Positions 26,720-35,989 of a stretch of DNA of 64,000 nt are shown one piece after another. Source of the DNA: JASMTM01 sp964441735 (GTDB taxonomy: Bacteria > Thermotogota > Thermotogae > Petrotogales > Kosmotogaceae); the NCBI GenBank assembly GCA_964441735.1, contig CAYTVB010000008.1, positions 1 to 64,000 of the forward strand, read 5' to 3'. The stretch's first letter is position 1, and each line of letters begins with the position of its first letter. Both the position numbers and the translations under genes were made by a program. The notes below the pieces were generated by a model that worked only from the letters and a program-made list of their open reading frames with translations, was not told where the DNA came from and ran no database searches.

Positions 26720-27820
26720 ATGCTATATAAGGTTAACAAGACTTTCAAAAGTGATATAGATTCATATATTGAGCTCAAAAAGGGAGAAAGAGTATCTCCT
26801 GTAAAGATTTATGAAGGCAATAAAGAATGGCCAAACTGGATTTATTGCAAGAAGTTAGAGAACAATGAAGAAGGTTGGGTTCCCTTTCAAATAATAAAAA
26901 TAAAAGGAGAAACAGCGATAGTAAAAGAAGATTATTCAGCGAGAGAAATGAATGTTAACAAAGGAGACATTGTCACCGGACTAAAACGGCTAAACGGTTG
27001 GATCTGGTGCATAAAGGCTGATGTGAAAGATGGATGGATCCCTGAAGAAAACCTCAGTCTTATGGCTCACGACTTTGAAAATCTCTACAATGAAGGGATT
27101 TGTGCCACATTCAAAGGCTGGGATTTTTCATATCTTGATAAACGGATGATAACCACACAAGAAATTCCCTGGAATTATAGGAATACTGTTGAAGAATACC
27201 TCACACAGGCAACGTGTTTACTCGACATGGGTACAGGTGGAGGTGAATTTCTCGCTTCCCTTTCTAATTTGCCCAAAAACACCTATGCGACTGAATCTTA
27301 CAGTCCCAATATTCCCGTTGCCAGAAAAAGGCTTGAAACTCTTGGCATTGAGGTAAAGGCTTTTGAAGATGAAAGAAATCTACCCTTTGAAGATGGTGCC
27401 TTTGATCTTGTTATTAACAGACATGATTCTTATCATCCCGAAGAACTTATGAGGATAATGAAGGAGCAGGGCACTTTTATCACCCAGCAGGTTGGTGAGC
27501 TGGATAACGTGGAGCTTAACCATTACTTCGATGATCGTTCAAGAGACAGGAATGACTGGTGCCTGAACAACGCAGTTGTGGACCTTCAAAAATCTGGATT
27601 CAACATTCTGTCAAAGAAAGAAGCATTTCTCGACGCGCTATTTTCAGACATTGCTGCTGTGGTTTATTATTTAAAGGTTATTCAGTGGCAAATTCCCGGA
27701 ATTGAACTGGATGATCCGGAGGTAATAGATAAACTAAGAAAACTCCATGAATTTATTATTGAAAATGGTTCTTTTAGAACCACACAGTATAGATTTTTGA
27801 TTATTGCCAAAAAGCCATAG
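26720..27820 (+). CDS. Class I SAM-dependent methyltransferase with two N-terminal SH3-like domains
   Basis: A 366-residue protein. Residues about 1-60 and 61-115 are two copies of a bacterial SH3-like fold (GERVSPVKIYEG...GWVPFQII and GDIVTGLKRLNGWIWC...DGWIPEENL). Residues about 150-300 are a Rossmann methyltransferase with the SAM motif LLDMGTGGGEFL and the motif FDLVINRHDSYHPEEL. The fusion is uncommon for cytoplasmic methyltransferases; no signal peptide is present. ATG 26720 follows AAGGGTGGAA. The substrate is unknown. A second methyltransferase gene starts 16 bases after it. Confidence 0.75.
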   Translation: MLYKVNKTFKSDIDSYIELKKGERVSPVKIYEGNKEWPNWIYCKKLENNEEGWVPFQIIKIKGETAIVKEDYSAREMNVNKGDIVTGLKRLNGWIWCIKADVKDGWIPEENLSLMAHDFENLYNEGICATFKGWDFSYLDKRMITTQEIPWNYRNTVEEYLTQATCLLDMGTGGGEFLASLSNLPKNTYATESYSPNIPVARKRLETLGIEVKAFEDERNLPFEDGAFDLVINRHDSYHPEELMRIMKEQGTFITQQVGELDNVELNHYFDDRSRDRNDWCLNNAVVDLQKSGFNILSKKEAFLDALFSDIAAVVYYLKVIQWQIPGIELDDPEVIDKLRKLHEFIIENGSFRTTQYRFLIIAKKP

Positions 27821-27836
27821 AATGGAAGGCCTTAAA

Positions 27837-28607
27837 ATGAAAAAAGAAGATATCGTTAGTTATAATCAAAAAGCCTGGAACAAATATGTAGATGAAAAAA
27901 TCTCCTGGTCGATCCCTGTAGACCACGAAACAATTGAAAAAGCTAAACAAGGAAAATGGAATATTATTCTTACTCCAATCAAACCAATTCCAAAAGAATG
28001 GATGGGAGAGGTAAAGGGAAAAAGAATCCTCTGCCTTGCATCAGGAGGCGGACAGCAGGGTCCAATTTTGGCAGCAGCTGGTGCTGATGTCACTGTTTTT
28101 GACAACTCTCAAAAACAGTTAAAACAGGATGAACTGGTAGCACAAAGAGAAAATTTGAAAATCAAAACAGTGCTTAGCGACATGAGAAATCTTTCATGTT
28201 TTGAAGATGAATACTTCGATCTCATCATTCATCCTGTTTCAAATTGTTTCGTTCCAGAACTTAAGCCTGTATGGAAGGAATCATACAGAGTACTAAGACA
28301 TGAGGGATCCTTATTATCCGGATTTTCAAAGCCTGAAATGTATTTATTCAAGGATGAAGATATTGAAAAGGGAAATCTCATTGTTAAGAATAAGCTTCCC
28401 TACTGCACACTGGAAGAAACAAAAGGAGATATGGAAAGCTATTCCAAAACTGGAAGAGCAGTTGAGTACAGTCATACACTTGAAGATCAGATCGGAGGTC
28501 AGATAAAAGCCGGTTTCACTATCGATGGTTTTTACGAGGATGTTTTTGAAGATGACCTGCTTTCAAAATACTTTCCAACATTTATAGCAACAAAGGCTAA
28601 AAAATAG
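27837..28607 (+). CDS. Class I SAM-dependent methyltransferase
   Basis: A 256-residue methyltransferase. It begins with a conserved SYNQKAWNKYVD motif, then the SAM-binding loop ILCLASGGGQQGPILAAAGA, the acidic end of strand two VTVFDNS, and FDLIIHPVSNCFVPE. The family is common in Gram-positive and Thermotogota genomes but its substrate is not known to me. ATG 27837 has GGAAGG seven bases upstream; another in-frame ATG at 27822 is less well placed. It lies between the SH3 methyltransferase and the oxidoreductase genes. Confidence 0.8.
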   Translation: MKKEDIVSYNQKAWNKYVDEKISWSIPVDHETIEKAKQGKWNIILTPIKPIPKEWMGEVKGKRILCLASGGGQQGPILAAAGADVTVFDNSQKQLKQDELVAQRENLKIKTVLSDMRNLSCFEDEYFDLIIHPVSNCFVPELKPVWKESYRVLRHEGSLLSGFSKPEMYLFKDEDIEKGNLIVKNKLPYCTLEETKGDMESYSKTGRAVEYSHTLEDQIGGQIKAGFTIDGFYEDVFEDDLLSKYFPTFIATKAKK

Positions 28608-28636
28608 ATTTAACGAATATTTTTGGGGTGGTTATT

Positions 28637-30109
28637 TTGGGTAAGTCTATCATTATCATAGGAGCAGGCATTGGAGGTTTATCAGCTGGCTGCTATGCTA
28701 AGAAAAATAATTATAACGTTGATATCTTTGAGATGAACAACTCACCCGGAGGGGTATGTACTTCATGGAACAGGAAAGGTTACACCTTTGATTATTGCAT
28801 ACATCACCTTGCAGGAACCAAACCTGGAACTCTTCTTTACAATATGTGGGAAGAATTAGGAGCTATGCCTTCTGAAGTGATCTTTCCAAAAACATTGACC
28901 TCGGTTGAGGATTTTCAAGAGAATGTATTCAGTGTTTACTATGATTTTGAAAAACTTAAGAAAGAGATGACTATGATAGCTCCTAATGATTCAAAAGTTA
29001 TAGAGAAATACATAAATGCATTGAAAAACGCGTCAACAATTAACTTGCTAGAAATAGGACTATGGAAAACCAAAGATTGGCTAAAAAAACTTTTTCACAT
29101 TATGAAATTAATGCATTGGGGAAAAGTTACTATGAAACAGTTTGGTGAGACGTTCTCTGATCCTGTAATGAGGCATTTCTTTCCAACTATTCAATATGAT
29201 TGGGAGTATATACCAATGCTTTTACATTTAAACATCCATGCAGGAGTTAATGAGAAGAAATATGGTTGGTATAAAGGTGGCTCTCTCAAATTCTCTCAGA
29301 ACATAGCTAAGAAATTCAGAGATTTAGGTGGCAATATAAATCTGAATGCTAAGGTAAGCAAAATTTTGACTAAAAATAATACCGCTGTAGGTGTAAGACT
29401 TGAAGATGGCACAGAACATTATGCTGATTATATTATTTCAAATGCTTACGAACATAACACTATAATAAATCTGCTGGATGGAAAATACGTGACCAGAGAA
29501 ATGAAAGAGAAATATCTAAAACCTGGAGAAAAAATGGTTATGGGACTACACGTATTCTTTGGTGTAGATAGAGATCTCTCCGATGAACCTCCTTCTATAG
29601 TACTTTTTCTTGATAAGCCTCTAGAAATAGCTGGAGAGAAAAGGCAAAAATTGAATCTAGAACTTTATGGTTTTGATTCTTCTATGGCTCCAAATGGAAA
29701 AGGTGTTATAAAAGCTATTTTTGATACAGAATACTCTTATTGGGTTGAACTTTACAAAGACAAAGTTAAATATAAAGAAAAGAAAGAGGAGATTGCAGAG
29801 AAGATTATTGAAATAATTGAAAAAAGATTTCCTAAAATAAATGAGCAGATTGAAGTTGTTGATGTTACCACACCTGTAACTGCTGAAAGATTTACAGCTT
29901 CTAGTAGACCTTATGGTGACAAGGTCACTTTCAGTCCAAAAGAAATACTTAAGACCATGTTTAACAAACCAACAACTCTACCTGGTTTGAATAAATTCTA
30001 TATGGTTGGTCAATCAGTAGGTGGGGCAGGCATTCCTGGTTGCGCAGCTATGGGAAAGAACGTCATTAAGAAAATATGTAAGGCTGATAAAATAAAATTC
30101 TCTTCCTAA
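28637..30109 (+). CDS. Phytoene desaturase/CrtI-like FAD-dependent oxidoreductase
   Basis: A 490-residue flavoprotein. The dinucleotide fold IIIIGAGIGGLSAGCYA and the following FEMNNSPGGVCTSW are typical of phytoene desaturases, carotene isomerases and retinol saturases. The C-terminal FAD motif is GLNKFYMVGQSVGGAGIPGCAAMG. No carotenoid synthase gene is in the window, so its substrate could be another isoprenoid or a saturated/unsaturated lipid. The start is taken as TTG 28637 after GGGGTGG; GTG 28628 is an alternative. Last gene of the run. Confidence 0.8.
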   Translation: MGKSIIIIGAGIGGLSAGCYAKKNNYNVDIFEMNNSPGGVCTSWNRKGYTFDYCIHHLAGTKPGTLLYNMWEELGAMPSEVIFPKTLTSVEDFQENVFSVYYDFEKLKKEMTMIAPNDSKVIEKYINALKNASTINLLEIGLWKTKDWLKKLFHIMKLMHWGKVTMKQFGETFSDPVMRHFFPTIQYDWEYIPMLLHLNIHAGVNEKKYGWYKGGSLKFSQNIAKKFRDLGGNINLNAKVSKILTKNNTAVGVRLEDGTEHYADYIISNAYEHNTIINLLDGKYVTREMKEKYLKPGEKMVMGLHVFFGVDRDLSDEPPSIVLFLDKPLEIAGEKRQKLNLELYGFDSSMAPNGKGVIKAIFDTEYSYWVELYKDKVKYKEKKEEIAEKIIEIIEKRFPKINEQIEVVDVTTPVTAERFTASSRPYGDKVTFSPKEILKTMFNKPTTLPGLNKFYMVGQSVGGAGIPGCAAMGKNVIKKICKADKIKFSS

Positions 30110-30240
30110 AGCCTTTGTACATCAATAAATTGTAATTGGCAAATTAATTGCTTCAGCAATCTTGTTGAGCAAACCTCGAACTAAAAAAAGATCTTTTTAT
30201 TCATAAGTGTTAGTAAATGAAAATGTATTTTTCTAAGGAA

Positions 30241-30270
30241 ACTCTAAGGTTCTTCAAAGGTTACTCTAAG
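30241..30270 (+). repeat. Two direct repeats ACTCTAAG spaced 22 bp
   Basis: ACTCTAAG occurs at 30241-30248 and 30263-30270, about two helical turns apart, 51-80 bases before the start of the exported OB-like protein gene. This spacing fits an activator or repressor binding to one face of the DNA. No regulator can be named. Confidence 0.4.
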
Positions 30271-30275
30271 TTTCA

Positions 30276-30296
30276 CCTCGTAAGATGTTATCGAGG
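30276..30296 (+). other. Short stem-loop in the leader of the exported OB-like protein gene
   Basis: CCTCG and CGAGG form a five-base stem around an 11-base loop, ending 11 bases before the GGAGGTGAA ribosome site. It could affect mRNA stability. Confidence 0.35.
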
Positions 30297-30320
30297 AACA
30301 AAATTATGGAGGTGAAAGAA

Positions 30321-30893
30321 ATGAAAAACAAATTATTGGTAGTAACACTGGTTAGTTTATTGGTAATTGGAACAGGTGCATTTGCTTTTGGACCGAGATG
30401 GGATACAGAAACACAAAAGACACCCATGGAAAACTACAGAATGAGAGACATGGAAGAATTTGAACCACAGTACCTTAACAGAGAAGATTCAGTTTATTTC
30501 TCTGGTGAAGATATTGAATTTGAAGGAACGATTATTGAAGTAAAAGCATTCCCAACAGTTTTTGTAGTAGAAACAGAAGATGGCACCGTTTATGACGTTC
30601 ATTCAGGACCTGTATGGTTATATGAAGATGTTGACGTCAGTGTGGACACAAAGGTTGAGGTTACCGGCAAACTAATAACTGATGAAGATGGAAACTTTGT
30701 AGCACTTACAACAATAACCGTTGATGGCAATGAAATTGTTATTAGAGATGCAGACGGGTTTGGTTTCAAAGGACATGGGCCAGCCAGCAAGCAGAGGCAG
30801 CAGCCAGAAAACAGACGCGGTGGTTTTAACACAAAGGATACCTCAAGAGGCAATAGAAATATGAGACAAGACAATAACAAACGCTGCTGGTAA
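30321..30893 (+). CDS. Exported protein with an OB-like domain and a charged Gln/Arg/Asn-rich tail
   Basis: A 190-residue protein with a signal peptide (MKNKLLVVTLVSLLVIGTGAF). Residues about 55-140 look like a small beta-barrel (FEGTIIEVKAFPTVFVVETED, VDTKVEVTGKLITDEDGNF), similar to OB-fold proteins of bacterial envelopes that bind small molecules or metals. The last 45 residues are rich in Gly, Arg, Gln and Asn and end in KRCW. ATG 30321 follows GGAGGTGAA. A terminator closes the gene. Function unknown. Confidence 0.6.
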   Translation: MKNKLLVVTLVSLLVIGTGAFAFGPRWDTETQKTPMENYRMRDMEEFEPQYLNREDSVYFSGEDIEFEGTIIEVKAFPTVFVVETEDGTVYDVHSGPVWLYEDVDVSVDTKVEVTGKLITDEDGNFVALTTITVDGNEIVIRDADGFGFKGHGPASKQRQQPENRRGGFNTKDTSRGNRNMRQDNNKRCW

Positions 30894-30943
30894 TAGTAAG
30901 CAAAAAATAGTGTCTGTCCCCAAATATTAAATAACATAAGCAT

Positions 30944-30976
30944 AAAACGGGAGCTACATAAGAGCTCCCGTTTTTT
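30944..30976 (+). terminator. Terminator after the exported OB-like protein gene
   Basis: AAAACGGGAGCT and AGCTCCCGTTTT are perfect complements around a seven-base loop and are followed by more T residues. Confidence 0.9.
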
Positions 30977-31065
30977 ATTTAACACGCAACGGTGCTATAA
31001 TAGCAGTGTTTTCGTTTACCACATAGCTATTTTAAGCATTTCTTATTTCAACGGGAGGGATTTTC

Positions 31066-32073
31066 ATTAATCCATATACCAGGGTGCAGAATCGTCTGAA
31101 GGGTAAAAATGTGGACAGATCGCCCAATCTGAATATAATCATGGCCTTTGCAGCCAAATACATAGGTGTTAATTACAAGAAGTATGTAACTGATTATAGA
31201 TATCTCGTTGAAGGTAATATAAGATGCTGCGAGGCTTTTGGTATTGATATGGTAAGTGCGATTTCCGATCCTGTAAGAGAAACCTACGATCTCGGTGCAA
31301 ATGTTACCCTTCCAGAAAATGATGTTCCTTATTGTTCTGATCCTCTCATAAGAGATTATTCCGATCTTGAAAAATTACAGCCTGTAAAACCAGAAAATGG
31401 CAAGAGAATGAACGATAGATTAAAGGGAATAAGATTATTTAAAGAAAAGGTAGTTGATTATTATCCCGTTCTTGGCTGGATAGAAGGTCCCATGGCTCTG
31501 GCCAGTAACCTCAGGGGAGTTATTAAGGTGATGGAGGATTTCTACGAATCTCCTGAATCTTTAAAAAACCTGCTGGAATTTTGCTACGAACAACAGGTTT
31601 TGTTTGCAAAGGCGCAGGTACAGGCGGGAGCTGATTTCATAGGTATAGGTGATGCAGTTTGTTCCCTGATAGGACCCAGGCGCTATAAAGAGTACGCATT
31701 GCCCTGGGAAAGGAAGATTGTTGACGAAGTACATAAACTTGGAGGCAAAGTCAAGCTTCATATCTGTGGTGATGTAACTCCTTTACTTGACCTCATGCCT
31801 GAAACAAATGCAGATATTATCGATGTTGACTGGATGGTGAATTTCAAAGAAGCCTCTGATATATTTAAAGGAAAGTGCTCGTTGTGCGGAAATTTTGACC
31901 CTGTAAGGGTACTGAGAAATGGAACACCCGGAGAGATTAAAGAAGCCACAAGGAAATGTGTTGAAATGGGAGATTCGACAACCTTCATAGCGGCGGGTTG
32001 TGAGGTGCCTGCAGACACTCCTGAAGAAAATCTGCTCGCAGTAAAAAAGGCTCTTGAAGAAGTCTGTTCGTAA
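31066..32073 (+). CDS. UroD/MtbA-type methyltransferase family protein
   Basis: A uroporphyrinogen decarboxylase-fold protein. The HICGD motif and a later AAGCEVP give the His-x-Cys...Cys zinc site found in corrinoid-dependent methyltransferases such as MtbA and CmuA, rather than the active site of true HemE. The likely role is methyl transfer to or from a corrinoid or thiol. The family usually begins MNPYERVxNRLKG; here INPYTRVQNRLKG is encoded from ATT at 31066, five bases after GGGAGGGA, so ATT is the probable start (335 residues). The first standard codon is GTG 31084. No corrinoid protein gene is adjacent. Confidence 0.78.
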   Translation: MNPYTRVQNRLKGKNVDRSPNLNIIMAFAAKYIGVNYKKYVTDYRYLVEGNIRCCEAFGIDMVSAISDPVRETYDLGANVTLPENDVPYCSDPLIRDYSDLEKLQPVKPENGKRMNDRLKGIRLFKEKVVDYYPVLGWIEGPMALASNLRGVIKVMEDFYESPESLKNLLEFCYEQQVLFAKAQVQAGADFIGIGDAVCSLIGPRRYKEYALPWERKIVDEVHKLGGKVKLHICGDVTPLLDLMPETNADIIDVDWMVNFKEASDIFKGKCSLCGNFDPVRVLRNGTPGEIKEATRKCVEMGDSTTFIAAGCEVPADTPEENLLAVKKALEEVCS

Positions 32074-32179
32074 TTTTAACGCTTAATTGTTTCGATGACT
32101 CTACCTGATGCTTAGTTATATGTGTTTTAAATAATATAATATGAACAATATTTTCTGTTTTAGAGGGGAGTGGGTAGGG

Positions 32180-33979
32180 ATGTCAAGAGGTATGAGGATT
32201 TTTCTTGCCATTTTTATTCTGGTGTTTGTGTTTGTAGGAGCGCTGGTTGTCTTTTTAATAGTATCCAATCCTTACCTGGATGAAAGCGATCAATATACAA
32301 TAAAAAGCGCTTTAATAGAACAAGAGATGGATGAAAATGGTACATTTCATGTTCATGAGATTATTGATTATGAAATGACCAACAGTTTCAGAGGTCTTTA
32401 CAGATATGTGCCTGAAGGTAGATATGTAGAGATCTCAGACATCGAGATCTGGACTGAAGGCAAAGAAACACAATATATTGAATATTTAAACAAAGACAGT
32501 GATTCCTTCGAAGCAAGAATATGGCTTGTTCCCTATCAATCAAGTCAGCAGCTCAGCAATAATCAGTACAAAAATATAACTCTTCATGTTAAATATAAAG
32601 CAAAATATGTCCTTGAAATGGGAAGCGATACGTCCCAGGTTCTAAGAAAGTTCTGGGGTGAGGGCTGGGATTCTGTCGCGAGAAATATAAAAGGAAGATT
32701 CATTTTCCCGGACACAGTTAACATTGAAGAAGTTTATATGCACCCGCAGGGCGAATTAACTGAAAAAAACAATAATTTCGAAATATTTATTGAAAAATTA
32801 CCTCCAAACACCTTCGCTGAAGCACGATTTATTCTGAGTGGTAAAACAAACGTTGCTAACGCAGTTATGAACAATGAATTATCGCTTGCCGACGTTAACA
32901 AGATCGAAAATCGGTATGCAACCACGCTGGTTTTAAAGAAAGTATTGCCTTATGTTGTTTTTGGCATTGCTCTGGCATTACTCATAATCGTTTACATTCG
33001 GTATGGCAGAGAGCCAAAGGTATCTTATGATGCTGAGTATGAAAGGGAAATTCCTTACAACGATTCACCCGATGTCGTGAACAGCATTGTCAGGCATTTT
33101 TCAAGGGGAGTTGATGATGACGGCATCTCCGCAACCCTTATGTCACTGTATAAAAAGGATTATATAGATATAAAGGGTGACAAAAAGAAACCGATAATTG
33201 AAATAGCTAAGGAGAAAGATCCGGGAAAATTGAGTCCCACAGAAAGTGCTCTTTTAGATGTTCTGGAAACAGGTGCAACAAAAGGAATATTTAATTTCAA
33301 AAAATTACAAAAACTGGTTAAAAAAGACAGAAAGCTTGCCATCAAATTTAACAAAAGTATGAATAGTTATAAAAGTGAAGTCACCAAACAGGCAAAAAAC
33401 AAAAATTACACTGTCTATAAGGGTAATATTTATGCAAAATTGGTGGCAGCACTTGCAGTATTGATTGGTGGAGTAATTTTACCCGCCTGGATTTCCAGTC
33501 CTCCAACAAGAATGCTTATTCAACATGCTTTGATTATGATTCCTATATTCTGGATTTTCGGGGCTGTTATATTCCTGTTCCCAAAGGTTGTATTTGCCCG
33601 ACGCACAAAAGAAGGTACCGTATACCACAAAAAATGGATGGCGTTAAAAGAATTCCTGGAAAATTATTCACTTATCTCAGAAAGACCACCCGAATCAATA
33701 GTATTGTGGGAAGATTATTTAGTTTACGCAACTGCTCTTGGTATAGCTGATAAGGTTGAAAAGGCACTTCAAAAAATTGTTCCGGAAGATGTCTGGCTCG
33801 AAGATTCAAGACATTCAAATATGTATAGGGCTTCAAGTTTCATAGGGGCAGCTTCCATAGGAAGTATTGCATCTACTGCAGCATCAACTGCCTACTCATC
33901 GAGTTCTTCAGGTTCCGGTTCCTTCGGATCCGGAGGAGTAGGTGGGGGTTCTGGCGGTGGAGGCGGAGGAGCCTTCTAA
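32180..33979 (+). CDS. DUF2207 membrane protein with a glycine-rich C-terminus
   Basis: A 599-residue protein. An N-terminal membrane helix (FLAIFILVFVFVGALVVFLI) is followed by an extracytoplasmic beta-rich domain (about 35-240, including TFHVHEIIDYEMTNSFRGLY), a second helix (about 265-285), a cytoplasmic region, two more helices (about 425-475), and a Ser/Gly-rich tail ending GGGGGGAF. This matches DUF2207 proteins, whose role is unknown. The ATG at 32180 after GAGTGGGTAGGG is preferred over one 39 bases earlier. Confidence 0.8.
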   Translation: MSRGMRIFLAIFILVFVFVGALVVFLIVSNPYLDESDQYTIKSALIEQEMDENGTFHVHEIIDYEMTNSFRGLYRYVPEGRYVEISDIEIWTEGKETQYIEYLNKDSDSFEARIWLVPYQSSQQLSNNQYKNITLHVKYKAKYVLEMGSDTSQVLRKFWGEGWDSVARNIKGRFIFPDTVNIEEVYMHPQGELTEKNNNFEIFIEKLPPNTFAEARFILSGKTNVANAVMNNELSLADVNKIENRYATTLVLKKVLPYVVFGIALALLIIVYIRYGREPKVSYDAEYEREIPYNDSPDVVNSIVRHFSRGVDDDGISATLMSLYKKDYIDIKGDKKKPIIEIAKEKDPGKLSPTESALLDVLETGATKGIFNFKKLQKLVKKDRKLAIKFNKSMNSYKSEVTKQAKNKNYTVYKGNIYAKLVAALAVLIGGVILPAWISSPPTRMLIQHALIMIPIFWIFGAVIFLFPKVVFARRTKEGTVYHKKWMALKEFLENYSLISERPPESIVLWEDYLVYATALGIADKVEKALQKIVPEDVWLEDSRHSNMYRASSFIGAASIGSIASTAASTAYSSSSSGSGSFGSGGVGGGSGGGGGGAF

Positions 33980-34038
33980 AGCAGGACACCTAACTGTTAC
34001 TTGTAATCTTTTATATATGGGCTAACAAATAAAAAAAG

Positions 34039-35184
34039 CTAGGATTGTTTTATAGAGTAATTATTAAGGAATTCTTCGTATACCAATATTGAATCCTTGA
34101 TTTTACTTAACTTTACAAATTCATTTGTTTTGTGAGCTAAATCAGGTTCTCCTGGTCCAAAAATTATTTTTGGGATATCTTTTTTTGAAAAGAATGCTGC
34201 ATCAGTGAAGTAATTAACTCTACCAAATTCAGCTTTTTTTCTGGTGATTTCAAAGTAAGAATTCATAAGTTTCTTAACGTAAAAATTTTCTTTATTTGTC
34301 TTAAAAGCTTCTCTATTCAAAGTATATGTAAGTCTAGATTCTACATTCGTTTTCTTAACAGCTTTATTAATATGGTCTCTAAGATCTGTAAGATCAATAT
34401 TAGGAGTATATCTTATATCTATTAAAGAACTACAATATTCAGGAACTATGTTTTCCTTTTCTCCACCATTAATAAGGTTCAGACTTATTGATATCTCCTT
34501 TTTCTTTTCTTTTATATATTCACCGTGTTTTATTGCAAAGTAAAGTTTAATCATTTCTTGAATCGCATTTTTCCCTAAATCAGGTGTTGAACTGTGAGCA
34601 GAGATTCCCTTCGTTTCTATTCTTAACCATAAAGCTCCTCTTTCCTTAAGAACAATTTTATTTGAAGTTGGTTCACTCACAAATATCGCTTTGTACTGTT
34701 CGGGTGAAGCATTATCAATAAATTTCTTTATACCTGACCCATTCCTTTCTTCATCACAAGTAAATAACATTGTGATATTATCTCTAAATTCTGGATCATG
34801 AAAAAGTTTTATAAAAACTATCAAGAAAACCAAAAGCCCTGATTTCATATCGGAAGAACCTCTAGCATAAAGCCTATTATCTTTGATATTAGGCTGAAAG
34901 GGATTCTTTGTCCATCTATTTCCTGCAGGAACGACATCCAAATGGCCAAGCAGCAAAATTGATGGTTTTTTGGGATTTCGGATTAGATTAACTACTAGAT
35001 TAGACCTACCTTTTTCAACAGGTATAATTTTAGGTGTTGTTGATGTATATTTTTCAATAATATTCTTTAAGAAAACTGCTAATTTGTGTTCATTACCTGG
35101 TGGATTTGAGGTATCAAAAGAACACATCTCGCTTAGTATTTTTGATATGCTGCTTATTTTTGTTAATTCGTCTAAATTATTCAT
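34039..35184 (-). CDS. M20 family metallohydrolase (ArgE/DapE/aminoacylase type)
   Basis: A 381-residue zinc hydrolase. Metal and catalytic motifs are LLLGHLDVVPAG (His-x-Asp), GSSDMKSG (bridging Asp), FTCDEERNGSG (Glu-Glu) and SEPTSN, and a dimerisation lid lies between about residues 190 and 290. Family members cut amide bonds of N-acyl amino acids, succinyl-diaminopimelate or dipeptides. It is the last gene of the GntR operon, 52 bases after the ABC ATPase gene, so it may release an acyl or amino group from the imported compound. Substrate unknown. Confidence 0.82.
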   Translation of the reverse strand: MNNLDELTKISSISKILSEMCSFDTSNPPGNEHKLAVFLKNIIEKYTSTTPKIIPVEKGRSNLVVNLIRNPKKPSILLLGHLDVVPAGNRWTKNPFQPNIKDNRLYARGSSDMKSGLLVFLIVFIKLFHDPEFRDNITMLFTCDEERNGSGIKKFIDNASPEQYKAIFVSEPTSNKIVLKERGALWLRIETKGISAHSSTPDLGKNAIQEMIKLYFAIKHGEYIKEKKKEISISLNLINGGEKENIVPEYCSSLIDIRYTPNIDLTDLRDHINKAVKKTNVESRLTYTLNREAFKTNKENFYVKKLMNSYFEITRKKAEFGRVNYFTDAAFFSKKDIPKIIFGPGEPDLAHKTNEFVKLSKIKDSILVYEEFLNNYSIKQS

Positions 35185-35236
35185 ATTTTCACCCGAAAGA
35201 GCTGCGTATTGCTAAAATTTACAAACAAAGTTTCGA

Positions 35237-35989
35237 TTATACCCCAACCATTAAAGAAACGATTTTTTCATTTGAAGCTTCTTTAGTTATTAACTCTCCA
35301 GCGATTTCTCCCTGTCTCATTATTAATATCCGATCAGTTAATTCAAACATAAGTGGTGCTGAGTGAGATATCAAAATCATCGGTACTCCTTGAGCTTTCA
35401 TCTTTTTTATTAACTCTATAATGCGCCTTGACTCTTTGATACCCATAGCTGCAGTAGGTTCATCAAGTATTAGTAGTTTAACTCCAAAGGATACTGCTCT
35501 GCTAAGAGCCAAAGCCTGTCTTTGCCCTCCTGAAAGGTTTCTAGTTTCTGTCTTTAAATTCTGTACAGTTGAAATGCCTAAAGATTCAAGTACTTTTCTT
35601 GTTGTTTTTTCCATTTTTCTGTTATCTAAAACTTTAATAGGTCCAAGATTTAACTTAATTTCTTCTCTTCCCAAAAACATGTTGGAAACCAAATCCATCT
35701 GTGGTGCCATAGCAAGATCTTGATAAACTGTTTCAATACCTTCTTTTCGGGCATCTTCAGGACTTTTTACATCAATTTCTCTCCCATATACTTTTATAGT
35801 ACCCGAATCAGGAATATGTACACCTGATATACATTTAATAAGAGTAGATTTACCGGCTCCATTATCACCCATCAAACCAAGTACTTCTTTTTCATGAAGC
35901 TTGAGATCTACACCTCTTAATGCTTTTACTCCTCCAAAGTGCTTTTTTATGTTTATCGCTTCTAGGACTACTTTGTTACTCTCTTCCAT
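35237..35989 (-). CDS. Sugar ABC transporter ATPase, single-domain (FrcA-like)
   Basis: A 250-residue ATPase with one nucleotide-binding domain: Walker A GDNGAGKST, signature LSGGQRQA, Walker B LLILDEPTAAMG and the switch histidine in ILISHS. In sequence it resembles the first half of RbsA, like the fructose ATPase FrcA. It should pair with the permease encoded at 38660-39637. The gene overlaps the upstream kinase gene by 14 bases. A dimer of this protein would replace the usual fused ATPase. Confidence 0.9.
   Translation of the reverse strand: MEESNKVVLEAINIKKHFGGVKALRGVDLKLHEKEVLGLMGDNGAGKSTLIKCISGVHIPDSGTIKVYGREIDVKSPEDARKEGIETVYQDLAMAPQMDLVSNMFLGREEIKLNLGPIKVLDNRKMEKTTRKVLESLGISTVQNLKTETRNLSGGQRQALALSRAVSFGVKLLILDEPTAAMGIKESRRIIELIKKMKAQGVPMILISHSAPLMFELTDRILIMRQGEIAGELITKEASNEKIVSLMVGV

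Noticed and set aside
31084..32073. True uroporphyrinogen decarboxylase (HemE)
   Set aside because: The HICGD and GCE cysteines fit the zinc site of MtbA-like methyltransferases, and no heme genes are nearby.
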